In this document: positions 8,561-16,899 of the stretch, piece by piece | Position numbering within the stretch: the first letter of the stretch is position 1 | Layout: the number at the start of each line of letters is the position of its first letter | NCBI GenBank assembly: GCA_000482145.1 | Contig: AUXH01000340.1 | Location: forward strand, 1-20,795 | Direction: 5' to 3' | Length of the DNA stretch: 20,795 nt | Source: Strigomonas culicis | Lineage: Eukaryota; Euglenozoa; Kinetoplastea; Trypanosomatida; Trypanosomatidae | Notes under the pieces: model-generated | Told to the model about the DNA's origin: nothing | Database searches by the model: none | Seen by the model: the letters and a program-made list of their open reading frames with translations, nothing else | Position numbers and translations under genes: made by a program

Positions 8561-11500
8561 TTACGCATAGTGGGTGTTCTCCTTCACCAAGCAGAGAAGC
8601 TGCTCCTGCTGCGGCGCGGTGAAGTGGGACTTGCAGTGCGGCTCCCACCCGTCGCGGTGCGTCGCCCACCACCGCTCACACGTCTTCTTGATCTTGTTGC
8701 GCACCTCCAGCACGCGGCACGTCGTCGCGTACGGCGCGAGGCACTGCAGCAGCGCCGGGATGTACAGCGGCAGCTGGTACGGGTCCGCCAGCACAAAGGC
8801 GCACAGCGCCCACGCGACGGCGGTGAAGCGGCGCCGCGCGACGAGCACCCCCGCCGCGTCCTCGCGGTCCAAGGCGCCGAGGTCCTCCTCCGCCACGCCG
8901 GCCGCGGCGAGCACCGCGTGGGTGTCGCGCAGCTCCTGCTGCAGCCCGCGGGCGAGCGCCTGCACCTCCTCCGCGGACGCCACCTTCGCCAGCACCGCGC
9001 AGGTGAGCGCGCCCTCCTCCCGCAGCTGGCCGTCCATGTGCGCCATGGACGCCAGGGCGGCCTCCAGCACCGCCGCCATCGTCGCGTACTTGCCGATGCG
9101 GTGCAGGTTGAGGTACAGTGCGAGGCGGAGGGCGCGCGTCAGCAGCACCCGCGCGCGGCGCGTCTGGCCGTAGCGGATCGCCACCGCGCCCGCGCCGCCG
9201 CGCAGGACGTCACACAGGTGCAGGATCAGCTCGTTCGCGCACGACTTGGACATGCGCGCGCCCATCACGCGCAGCAGCACGCCGCCCACCGTCGTGAAGT
9301 CGGCGTCCGCCTCGGGCAGCGAGACATCGAGCGTCAGACTGATGTGGTGAATGAGAGTCCGCGTGCGCGCGGCGTCGGTGTCGTCGTCCGCGTAGTAGAC
9401 CGCACAGCTCTCCACGATCGTCTTGATGAGGGGCAGCGCCTGCTTCAGCGTCGCGGATGTGTCACCGTCCGTCGGCACATCGACCACCTGCTGCTGCTGA
9501 TACTCCGTCAGGAGCTGTGTCGGGAACTGCGCCTCCAGGAACTCCACAAATTCGCGGCAGAGAGGCGCGGCCTCCCGGCAGCTCGCGACCCACGCGCTGT
9601 GCCGGGTGTGGCACTTCACGAGGAGCTGCAGGACATCGCTCATCTTCTCCCGCACCGGCTCCGCCGTCACGGCGAGCAGGAAGGGTCGCGCGCGCACCGC
9701 CCGCAGGACGCGCGGCAGCACGCTGCACAGTGACTCGTTGCCCAGAGCCGACAAGAGCGACTCCGTCATCGTCAGCACCTTGGCCTGCGACCGCGTGTTG
9801 AGCCAGCTGTCGGTGGCGCGCGCCGCCGCGGGCCGCGCCGAGTCGAGCAGCCCGAAGAGAAACTCCAGCAGCGCCGCGACCTCCTCGTCGGACATCGCGC
9901 GGGACAGCAGCGACCACTGCCGCTTCGTGTACACCGCGGACTGGGGGAAGATGGAGTGGCAGAAGAGCACGACGTGGTCGCACAGCGACTGCATCACAGC
10001 GCCGCGCAGCGCCGCCCGCTCCGCCGCGCCCTCCCCCTCCTTCGCTGCGGCGGTAGTCTGCACGGCCGCGATTGTCAGCGCGGCACTCGTGCGGTACAGC
10101 GCGAGGCACTCCTCCGTCGCCGTCGGCGCCGTGCTCGCCTTGAGCGCCTCCACCGCCGCCGCGTAGTGGCCGAGCAGCGCCAGGAGGCTCGTGACGAAGG
10201 GCCGCGCGGGCAGGAACGCGCCCACGGCGCCCAGCAGCGCGAGCGGCGCGGGCCGGCCCTCGTGGAACAGCAGCCGCTGGTGGTCCACCACGCGGCCGAG
10301 CCACGTCTGCCGCACGTCGTCGAGTGGCGCGGCCGCGGCCGTCGCGACGTCGGCCAGCGCGAGCCGCGCTATGTGCGCGCGGTAGCGCGCGACGGCGGCG
10401 GCCGTCAGCGTGCCGTCGTCGCCGACGAGCCGCTGCGCTGGCACGCGGGTCGCCGCGTCCGCCTCGGTCGGCCGGCCGTCCTCGAAGAAGGGCTCCGGCA
10501 GCGCGGCGTCGACCACGACGTAGCGCGGCGCGAACACCTGCGCGTGGCCGTCCGGCAGGCGGAGGGTTGCGTCCCACCGCCGCAGCGCCGCCCAGCGCGC
10601 GGCGAAGAGGGCGTGGCCCGCCGCGGCGGGGGCGTCGCCGCGCGTCGCCACGTACCGGCGCGGCGGGGTCCGCTCAAAGGCCTGCAGCGCGCAGCAGAGC
10701 AGCATGCAGCTGACGGTGTGGAGCCGCGGGAGCGAGTGCAGCTCGCAGAGCGAAAAGAGTGCTGTTAGGGCGGACCGCGACAGGAGCTTCCCCACGCATG
10801 GCTTCGAGACCTGCAGCAGCATCGAGAGCAGCTTCACGGCCCGCAGCGGAAACTGCGAGGCCAGGCCGTGGGCGATCGGAAGCAGCGCCTCCAGCACCTG
10901 CACGGCGTCGGACGGAACGAGGGACACCGCGGTGAAGTCCAAGCTGTCCTCCTTGCTGAGCACCTCCTCCGGCAGCAGACACCTCAGCTTCAAAAAAAAG
11001 ATGTAGTGCTTGAGGGGAATGGACGTGTTAATGTAGTCCTTCAGGAAGACTTGAATCGACTGCAGACCATTGTGAAACAGCGTGTGCACCAACTGCCTCT
11101 CCCTCTTCATGGTGTCGTTCAGCAGAGTCGCATCCGCCTCGTCCGCCGCCTCCGCATACGCCTCCGCTGGCACGTCCATCGCCGCTGGGCATATGGCTGA
11201 CACCCCGTCGCCGCCACACAGCGTCTGCTGAAAGTGCTCCACCGCGCGCCGGCCCTTATGCTTCGCCAGCCAGCGCGCGGCCAGGCCAGCAACCGCCTCC
11301 AGGTGCCGCTGGACGCACACGGCCTGCGCGGCAGGGATCAGCAGGGCGAAGAGCGCCGCCCACGGCTCCGCGCTCGTCGGCACGCGCAGGCTCGTGAAGA
11401 GGAGGAGGTGCGTGAGGTCGAGCACGTCCTTGCCGACCTGCCGCGACGCGCAGCGGGGCAGCCGGCTGTGATAGCGCCGCACCACCTCGCTCTGCGCGCG

Positions 11501-14500
11501 CCAGTAGGCGACGGGCATGTGCAGTGTGCTCTCCACCTTCAGCGCGTACTGGTCCTCGATGAGCCCGCAGATGTCGACCGTCGCGTGGGAGGGATGCCAC
11601 CACGGCTTCCGGGGCACCTCCCGCAGCACCTGCAGCAGCGCGAGCAGCTTGCGAATGCCCTCGTGGTCCGCGCGCTCCGGCTGGTCCCGCGGCAGCGGCG
11701 GCTGCCCCTCCTGCAGCCAGCGCGGCTGGAACAGCGCCGCGGCGCTGTCGCCGAAGAGGTCCTGCAGGTCGCGCTGATCCGCGGTCACCCGCCGCGCCGT
11801 GTGGTGCAGCACAAAGGCACAGATGGACTCGCGCGTGTGGCGGGGCGGGTGCGCGTCCGTGAAGTGCACCCAGTACGCGCTGCGCCGCTCGCCCCGCCAC
11901 CATGGCACCGCTGCGACGGGGTACGTTACCGGCACCGCCGCGTCCTCAGGCGCGCCGCGGAAGCAAAAGGTCAATGCGTCCTGCGGCTCCTGCTGCGGTG
12001 CCCCCTCCTCCGGGTAGAGCGGCAGGTGGATCGTGAGGAGCAGCTCTAGCCACAGCACGAGGCCGACCAGCACGTTGTAGGGCGTGAACGGCCGCCCGCT
12101 CTGGCTCTCCGCGAAGGGCCGCACGGCGCCCGCGCCGCCCACGTCCAGCGGCGGCAGCCCCTGTAGGCCGCGCAGCCCGGCCTCCGCGGAAGACGGCGGG
12201 CCCCCGACCGCCGCCACGTGCGCCATGGTGAAGAGCGCGTCGTCCATGAGTGCGTTGAAGACCTCCGCGATGAGGTCCACGTCTTCCGGCGTCGGCCGCG
12301 TCCACGCGAACTGCACCTGAGTCGCCCGGCACAGGCGCAGCTCCCGCAGGCAGGCCGCGTCGTAGAAGATGGTGTCGCAGCGCGGCGCCGACCCGTCTGT
12401 GCCGAGGGACGCCGCCTGCGCGGTTGTGCACGGCTCGTGCAGCAGCGCGGCGACGAAGGCGTCGCACAGCAGCCCGGCGTCCGTCACGCGGGAGGCGCTG
12501 GTGACGTTGCCGAGCAGCTGGTGGATGCAGCGGCGCACGACGGCCGCCTGCTGCCGCGCCACGTCGCGGCCGGCGCCACGCAGTGTCTCCGCGAAGAGCA
12601 GCGCGGCGAGCGACACCTCCTCGTCGTTGGAAGAACCCGCGCACAGCAGCGGCACCGCCGTGCGCTGCACCTTCGCCAGCGCGAGCGCGGGGTCGCGCTG
12701 GGCCATAAAGCGCACCACCATCAGCGGCGCCGTGGAGGCCGCGTGGGCCGCCGCCAGGTCCCACGCCCGCGGCGCCACGCGCGCGAAGTAGGGCTCCGCC
12801 ATGTGCTCGACCAGCAGCGCCGCGGCCGCGACCGGCGTGCGCAGCGCCCCGCGCCCGCTCGCCAGCAGCGCGATCAGCTGCTGAAAGAGGTCCTCGTAGA
12901 AGACATGAATCGCCTCCGCGTCCGCCCGCAGCACGTCGCGCTCCAGCGCGTCGCACACGGTGAGCAGCGCCACGAGGCCGAGGGCCTCGTCCGACACGTG
13001 CGGCGCGCTTGGGCCCACCCAGCGCGGCAGGTGCGGCACGAGCGGCCGGAGCAGCGCCAGGTACGGCTCCCGCGTCGCCGCACACGCGAGGAAGTGGCGC
13101 GCGGTGCGCCGCAGGATGCGCACGAGCATCTCCTGCTGTGTCTGCAGGTGCATCTGGCGCTCGACGTCGAGGTGGGTGGCGAGCGCAGGCAGCATCGTCT
13201 CGGGGTCGAGCGCGATGAGCGCGCACACCGTGTCCAGCACCTGCACCTTCCCGCTCCGCCGGAAAGACAGCGCGGACAGCAGCTCGGGGGCGAAGAGGTG
13301 CACAAAGTGCCGCACCGTCGCGCGCGTCCACAGAAAGCCCTCCGGCAGCGGCCGCACGTAGCCGGTCGGGCCCGCCGTCGGCGAGCCCTCCGCGTTCGCG
13401 TCGAAGGTCAAAAAGGTGTGCTGCTGCTTCATCTTGCGGACCGCGGCCGACACGATGCTCTCGTAGACGCCGTGCACGCGGTGCATCCCGGCGGTGGTCT
13501 GCGGCGTCGGCCGCAGGAAGACGCTCGTCGCGTGAATCAACCGCCGCAGCTGCCCCCACAGCGGCGACGTCGTGTCGGCCGGCAGCATCCGCACCAGCGA
13601 CGCGCTCATCTGCAGCCACCGTTCGTCGTGCACGCCGAAGTGAAAGATGGAGAACATATCGAGGCTGCGAAAGGACTCCTTGAAGACGATCGGCGGGCGG
13701 TCATAGGCGACGCCGTCGATGGGCAGCTGCAGCGCGCGGAGCACGTCGGTGCAGAAGGGCTCCGCGACGGTGCGCATGTCCAGCAGCCCCACGTTCTCCG
13801 CGAAGAGCGACGCGATGACCGCCATGCGGCCGTAGCTCCAGCCGCCGTCGTCGCGGTGCCACGCGTAGGCCTCCCTGTAGAGAAAGTCAACCACGCGCTG
13901 CACCAGCGGCAGCGGCGCCTCGTCCGACAGGCGCAGGCGCGGCAGCAGCTCCGCGAAGAGGATCAGGTACACCGCCGCCAGGTCGCCCGACGGCGCGAAG
14001 AAGGGGGCGAAGTAGTCCCACATCTCCGCGAGCGCGTCCTCGCCAAAGAACAAGCGCGCGTGGCGGACGAACACGGCGAGGTGACCCGTTTCCTTGTGCA
14101 CCGTGCCCAGCAGGCATGGCACCTGCGCGAGCTCCTCCACGGTGCGCGTTGTCAGCTCCGCGACGAGGCTCGTCAGCAGCGCGGCGGCGGGCCGCCACGG
14201 CAGCGCGAAGGGCGGGCGCACCCTCCCCCGCGTGAAGGGCACGCCCGCACAGAAGCGGAAGCACTGGACGACGCGCGTCCAGAGATCCGTGTGGTGCGTG
14301 AAGAGGGGGAAGTGCGCGCCCCAGCTGTACAGCAGCGGCAGCACCTGCTGCTGCAGGCGCTGCGGCAGCTGGTAGATCTCGCCGCCCTCCGCCGACACCG
14401 CAATCGTGCCGGTCCCCTTCGCGTTGCCGCCCGCGAGCTGCTGCGTCAGCTGCACGCACAGCTCCCCGAGCAGCCCGCGCATCGCCGGCCACGAGCGCGG

Positions 14501-14803
14501 CGGCGCAGGCGCCGGCTCGCCGCCGACGGGCAGGTCACCGATCCGGTGCGCGGGCGTCACCTCCACCGCCGCTGCGTGCGGGCTGTCAACGGTCGTGGTG
14601 GGCGCCGCCCCCGCGCCGCCGCCGAGCTCGCTGCCAAACGCCGCCTCGCAGTCCTGCGGCGTGCGCAGGAGGGCCACGGCGTGGCCGACCAGCACCTCCA
14701 GCGCCGCCTTGTCGCGCGTCTCGACGGTGTCGATGAGCTCCGCATCGCCGCAGCGATAAGAGCGCTTCAGCAGCGGCTCCGGGTAATAAGTTCGCCTCTC
14801 CAT
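8561..14803 (-). CDS. Proteasome activator PA200/Blm10 (PSME4 homologue)
   Basis: This is a 2080-residue all-helical protein, close to the length of yeast Blm10 and human PA200. Family members cap the 20S proteasome as a HEAT-repeat dome and open its gate, promoting ubiquitin-independent degradation of peptides and, in animals and yeast, acetylated histones. The last 70 residues are the clearest match: a YIPALLQCL helix, a long basic helix, then WW-THRDGW, HFT, Q-QL and a C-terminal YA. This follows the conserved BLM10 C-terminal (DUF3437) pattern. Upstream, FALPWRP (near residue 198) resembles the conserved WRPLY segment, and Leu/Ala-rich paired helices run throughout. The start is forced, because an in-frame TAG directly precedes ATG 14803. 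The tail is His-Tyr-Ala, whereas the usual gate-opening HbYX motif has a hydrophobic residue before Tyr. The family assignment is confident; the assumption that it acts on the 20S particle comes from the family. Confidence 0.87.
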   Translation of the reverse strand: MERRTYYPEPLLKRSYRCGDAELIDTVETRDKAALEVLVGHAVALLRTPQDCEAAFGSELGGGAGAAPTTTVDSPHAAAVEVTPAHRIGDLPVGGEPAPAPPRSWPAMRGLLGELCVQLTQQLAGGNAKGTGTIAVSAEGGEIYQLPQRLQQQVLPLLYSWGAHFPLFTHHTDLWTRVVQCFRFCAGVPFTRGRVRPPFALPWRPAAALLTSLVAELTTRTVEELAQVPCLLGTVHKETGHLAVFVRHARLFFGEDALAEMWDYFAPFFAPSGDLAAVYLILFAELLPRLRLSDEAPLPLVQRVVDFLYREAYAWHRDDGGWSYGRMAVIASLFAENVGLLDMRTVAEPFCTDVLRALQLPIDGVAYDRPPIVFKESFRSLDMFSIFHFGVHDERWLQMSASLVRMLPADTTSPLWGQLRRLIHATSVFLRPTPQTTAGMHRVHGVYESIVSAAVRKMKQQHTFLTFDANAEGSPTAGPTGYVRPLPEGFLWTRATVRHFVHLFAPELLSALSFRRSGKVQVLDTVCALIALDPETMLPALATHLDVERQMHLQTQQEMLVRILRRTARHFLACAATREPYLALLRPLVPHLPRWVGPSAPHVSDEALGLVALLTVCDALERDVLRADAEAIHVFYEDLFQQLIALLASGRGALRTPVAAAALLVEHMAEPYFARVAPRAWDLAAAHAASTAPLMVVRFMAQRDPALALAKVQRTAVPLLCAGSSNDEEVSLAALLFAETLRGAGRDVARQQAAVVRRCIHQLLGNVTSASRVTDAGLLCDAFVAALLHEPCTTAQAASLGTDGSAPRCDTIFYDAACLRELRLCRATQVQFAWTRPTPEDVDLIAEVFNALMDDALFTMAHVAAVGGPPSSAEAGLRGLQGLPPLDVGGAGAVRPFAESQSGRPFTPYNVLVGLVLWLELLLTIHLPLYPEEGAPQQEPQDALTFCFRGAPEDAAVPVTYPVAAVPWWRGERRSAYWVHFTDAHPPRHTRESICAFVLHHTARRVTADQRDLQDLFGDSAAALFQPRWLQEGQPPLPRDQPERADHEGIRKLLALLQVLREVPRKPWWHPSHATVDICGLIEDQYALKVESTLHMPVAYWRAQSEVVRRYHSRLPRCASRQVGKDVLDLTHLLLFTSLRVPTSAEPWAALFALLIPAAQAVCVQRHLEAVAGLAARWLAKHKGRRAVEHFQQTLCGGDGVSAICPAAMDVPAEAYAEAADEADATLLNDTMKRERQLVHTLFHNGLQSIQVFLKDYINTSIPLKHYIFFLKLRCLLPEEVLSKEDSLDFTAVSLVPSDAVQVLEALLPIAHGLASQFPLRAVKLLSMLLQVSKPCVGKLLSRSALTALFSLCELHSLPRLHTVSCMLLCCALQAFERTPPRRYVATRGDAPAAAGHALFAARWAALRRWDATLRLPDGHAQVFAPRYVVVDAALPEPFFEDGRPTEADAATRVPAQRLVGDDGTLTAAAVARYRAHIARLALADVATAAAAPLDDVRQTWLGRVVDHQRLLFHEGRPAPLALLGAVGAFLPARPFVTSLLALLGHYAAAVEALKASTAPTATEECLALYRTSAALTIAAVQTTAAAKEGEGAAERAALRGAVMQSLCDHVVLFCHSIFPQSAVYTKRQWSLLSRAMSDEEVAALLEFLFGLLDSARPAAARATDSWLNTRSQAKVLTMTESLLSALGNESLCSVLPRVLRAVRARPFLLAVTAEPVREKMSDVLQLLVKCHTRHSAWVASCREAAPLCREFVEFLEAQFPTQLLTEYQQQQVVDVPTDGDTSATLKQALPLIKTIVESCAVYYADDDTDAARTRTLIHHISLTLDVSLPEADADFTTVGGVLLRVMGARMSKSCANELILHLCDVLRGGAGAVAIRYGQTRRARVLLTRALRLALYLNLHRIGKYATMAAVLEAALASMAHMDGQLREEGALTCAVLAKVASAEEVQALARGLQQELRDTHAVLAAAGVAEEDLGALDREDAAGVLVARRRFTAVAWALCAFVLADPYQLPLYIPALLQCLAPYATTCRVLEVRNKIKKTCERWWATHRDGWEPHCKSHFTAPQQEQLLCLVKENTHYA

Positions 14804-14943
14804 CTATCGTGCAGTGACACAGTAGAAGAAAAAACACTAATAGAAATTGTTATTGAAGAGTAGTAACAACGAGAATGAATAAAAATAAATAATAATAAAA
14901 AGTGCAACAAAAATATCAGTAAAAGTTAATACGAACTCGAATA

Positions 14944-15000
14944 CTTGAGAGAAAAAAAAAATGGTAGAAAAAGAAACGTCACAAAAAGAAGGAAAACTTC
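14944..15000 (-). promoter_or_regulatory. Candidate trans-splice acceptor of PA200 gene
   Basis: The minus strand has a long pyrimidine-rich run including T10 (14952-14961), then CTCTCAAG with AG at 14945-14944. This predicts a 140-nt 5' UTR that contains no ATG. Another AG sits directly against the start codon (14805-14804) after a shorter TTTTTTCTTCT tract and would leave no 5' UTR, so I prefer the upstream site. Confidence 0.45.
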
Positions 15001-15246
15001 TAACGTATATGTGAATTTGCTCTCGTTTGAATGATCACTTTTTTTTCTTTCTTTTTTTGTATTTCTTACTTAACAAAATGATAGAGAGGGGAGAAGCATA
15101 AGAATACTCACAGAGAGTCGAGAAGGCAATCTGGACATGTACAGTAATTCGCATCCAAGAAGAGTAATTAAAATGAAGCAAAGTAGAAGAAAAAGGTAAA
15201 AAGGGGTTGAGACTTATTGCTTTACAGGTATTTACATGAACAGAAC

Positions 15247-15247
15247 C

Positions 15248-15279
<32 letters not shown>

Positions 15280-15298
15280 ATGTGTGCGCGCGCGCGTG
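15247..15298. repeat. Compound TA/TG/CG microsatellite, perfect purine-pyrimidine alternation
   Basis: From C15247 to G15298 pyrimidine and purine alternate without a break. A TA block (about 15248-15260) passes into TG repeats with one TA interruption (15261-15286) and then CG repeats (15287-15296). CG and TG alternation is the classical Z-DNA-forming sequence. In transcript sense it reads as CG then CA then TA repeats in the predicted RSP9 3' UTR. Confidence 0.9.
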
Positions 15299-15539
15299 GA
15301 GGGGGAGACGGTAATTACATTTTGTTCTCTTTCTCTCAGCTCTTCACCACTGCATAAAGTAAACATAAATCGTTTAGTCAATATTGCAGCCAAACAAATA
15401 TACAAGAAAAAAAACTCTCTAAAAGCATCTTCATACAAATCACTCCCCTCGTGGGCCTTCACGCGTGGCACTTTTATATATATAGTTTCCTCTTCCCCTT
15501 CGGCATGTCATGCCTGTACGGTGGCGACGCCAACCGCGC

Positions 15540-16524
15540 TTACAGGGCGAAGAGCAGGTCGAAGTTGCGCTCTGCCGTGCCTACGTAAATCTGTCCGTGC
15601 TCCACGGTCCCCGGGCGGTACCAGAAGAGGGAGCCCTCGAAGAGGAGGTTCTGCACCGCAACGACGTTCAGCGTCGCGTCGTACTTCACGGACCACACGC
15701 CGACCGGCGCGTCGTCCGTGATGGGCCGGAGATAGTCCGTGTGCTCGTTGTACGTGTGGCCGTACAGCGTCGCGTTGCGCGCGGGGTCGCCGAGGTGCGC
15801 GGCCTTGAGGTAGCAGGAGGGCTTGAGAGCGTTGTTGAGCACCTGGCCCGCGAAGAAGCGGTTGCGCTCGCCCACCGCCTGGCCCTGCAGCGCGTACTCC
15901 GCGCGCACGACGAGGCGGCACGCGTCGTCGTGCAGCCGCACGAAGTGGGCCAGCCGCACGCCCTCCGTCACGGAGACTAGCATGAACTTGGGCTTGTTCT
16001 TCTTGCGCTTCGCGACCGCGGCGTCGCCCTCGTCCTCCTCCCCCTCCTCCCCCTCCTCCCCCCTCCTCCCGCTCTTCTTCCTCGTCGTCGGCGTCGCTCT
16101 GCGCCTCCGCCAGCCCCGCCTTCGCCTGCGCGAGCGCGTCGTCGGCCGCCGGCAGGTCGACGGTCGGCTCCGCCGGCGCATCGGGGATGTCGCGGCGGAC
16201 CTTGTACAGGTAGTTCAGGTCGCCGACGAAGGGGCCGCGCAGTTCCTCGCACAGCACCGCCTGGTCCGCGCTGACGTCGCTCAGCAGCGTCCAGTTGTTG
16301 CCGCCGTCCACGCTCGCGAAGGTGACGCGGGGGCCGAAAAAGTCGCCCGGCCGCAGCTGCGCGACAACGTAGTCGCGCTTGTAGCCCAGCACCTTCCCCC
16401 ACAGCTCCGCCGGCGCCCCGTAGCGCTGCGCGAGCAGCGGCAGCGAGCACTCGACCGCGGTCACCTCGGACACGTGCAGCGCGCGGCCTACAAGACTCAG
16501 ATACTGAGCGTTCGCGGCAGCCAT
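15540..16524 (-). CDS. Radial spoke head protein 9 (RSP9/RSPH9 homologue), frame interrupted
   Basis: RSP9 is a radial-spoke-head component of 9+2 axonemes and is needed for normal flagellar motility. The N-terminal part (ATG 16524) carries the family's WGKVLGYKRDYVVAQ (residues 42-56), GGNNWTLL (74-81) and GPFVGDLNYLY (97-107). The C-terminal part carries WSVKYD, LLFEGSLFWYRPGT, YVGTAERNFDLLF and ends at TAA 15540. The two halves lie in different frames and meet in an acidic Glu/Gly repeat. One extra base in a C6 run at 16058-16063, where two sister repeats have C5, accounts exactly for the shift. Read continuously without it, the product would be 327 residues, slightly longer than the roughly 275 of animal RSPH9. 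Taken literally, the upstream frame continues to 15508 as 338 residues with an unrelated Arg-rich tail. Conservation on both sides favours a sequence error or very recent mutation over an old pseudogene. Confidence 0.85.
16031..16070 (-). repeat. 9-nt G-rich coding repeat with extra base; G-quadruplex potential
   Basis: On the plus strand two units CCCCCTCCT (starting 16040 and 16049) are followed by CCCCCCTCCT (starting 16058) and CCC. In transcript sense this gives AGGAGGGGG units coding Glu-Glu-Gly. The third unit has six C instead of five and is where the RSP9 frame changes. The minus strand has four tracts of at least three G within 31 nt, separated by short AGGA spacers, which fits a G-quadruplex-forming pattern. 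Confidence 0.85.
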
Positions 16525-16604
16525 CGATTGTAGTTTGAGGTTGAAGTAAGAAGAAGAAACAAAAAGGAGAAGTACAATCGGAAGAAATCGAAGGGCAAAA
16601 ACAC

Positions 16605-16700
16605 CTGTAGAGCAAGTGGTTTGAACCGCAGATTTTTTCTTTAAAAAAAAAACGGACTTTTAAAGCGGGGAAAAAAAAAAGAAACAGGGAAAGAAAAGAA
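16605..16700 (-). promoter_or_regulatory. Candidate trans-splice acceptors of RSP9 gene
   Basis: Two T10 runs on the minus strand are followed by AAAG (AG at 16640-16639) and by a good CTCTACAG (AG at 16606-16605). They predict 5' UTRs of 114 or 80 nt; the 80-nt version contains no ATG. The CAG context at 16605 is the better match to kinetoplastid acceptors, while the AAAG is the first AG after the tract. A third pyrimidine stretch (16535-16575) adjoins the ATG with no AG between. Confidence 0.42.
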
Positions 16701-16804
16701 GAGGGGTGATGCTATGGTCTGTGACAGTAACACAGGGCCCATGGTGGCGCACACACATCCGCACACCATAATACGATGTAAGAAAACAAAAGGCTTAAGC
16801 CAAA

Positions 16805-16828
16805 CAACAACAACAACAACAACAACAA
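16805..16828. repeat. (CAA)8 trinucleotide microsatellite
   Basis: Eight uninterrupted CAA units lie on the plus strand, within the predicted 3' UTR of the Iml1-like gene and upstream of the RSP9 pyrimidine tracts. The RNA would read UUG repeats. It is likely a slippage-prone marker; no function is evident. Confidence 0.9.
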
Positions 16829-16899
16829 AAGATAGGTTAGCAACGAGTGGGGTAAGAACAGTGCCACCTGTACACGTGTACTTTCTTTTTTATGCTTCC

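Larger units (their letters stand above)
14804..15539. other. Longest intergenic region, between RSP9 and PA200 genes
   Basis: This 736-nt AT-rich gap is expected to hold the RSP9 3' UTR (right part) and the PA200 acceptor and 5' UTR (left part). Pyrimidine tracts on the minus strand cover about 14950-15000. A T-rich tract lies on the opposite (plus) strand at about 15038-15075. A compound TA/TG/CG microsatellite lies at 15247-15298. I searched by eye for tRNA A/B boxes and saw none. A minus-strand frame at 15232-15471 begins with GTG, not ATG, and reads through the microsatellite, so I do not call it a gene. Confidence 0.7.
16525..16899. other. Intergenic region between Iml1-like and RSP9 genes
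   Basis: This 375-nt gap is AT-rich with strong strand asymmetry. A10 runs on the plus strand at 16643-16652 and 16671-16680 are T-runs in the transcript. Eight perfect CAA units occupy 16805-16828 in the predicted 3' UTR of the Iml1-like gene, reading as UUG repeats in the RNA. No RNA gene or credible ORF was seen. Confidence 0.7.

Noticed and set aside
11946..13619. 557-residue minus-strand frame overlapping the PA200 gene in another frame
   Set aside because: It is out of frame with the conserved PA200 protein and consists of Ala/Gly/Arg-rich low-complexity sequence.
12218..14863. 881-residue open frame on the plus strand opposite the PA200 gene
   Set aside because: Same GC-driven shadow effect: composition dominated by Arg, His, Gln and Ala, no family features, and against the direction of the cluster.
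15232..15471. 79-codon minus-strand frame with a hydrophobic stretch in the RSP9-PA200 gap
   Set aside because: It starts at GTG; the first ATG leaves only a short frame that reads through the TG/TA microsatellite. No conservation can be judged.
14804..15539. Possible tRNA or snRNA gene in the longest gap
   Set aside because: No B-box-like GGTTCGA motif or cloverleaf-forming arms were seen; the sequence is low-complexity AT-rich spacer.
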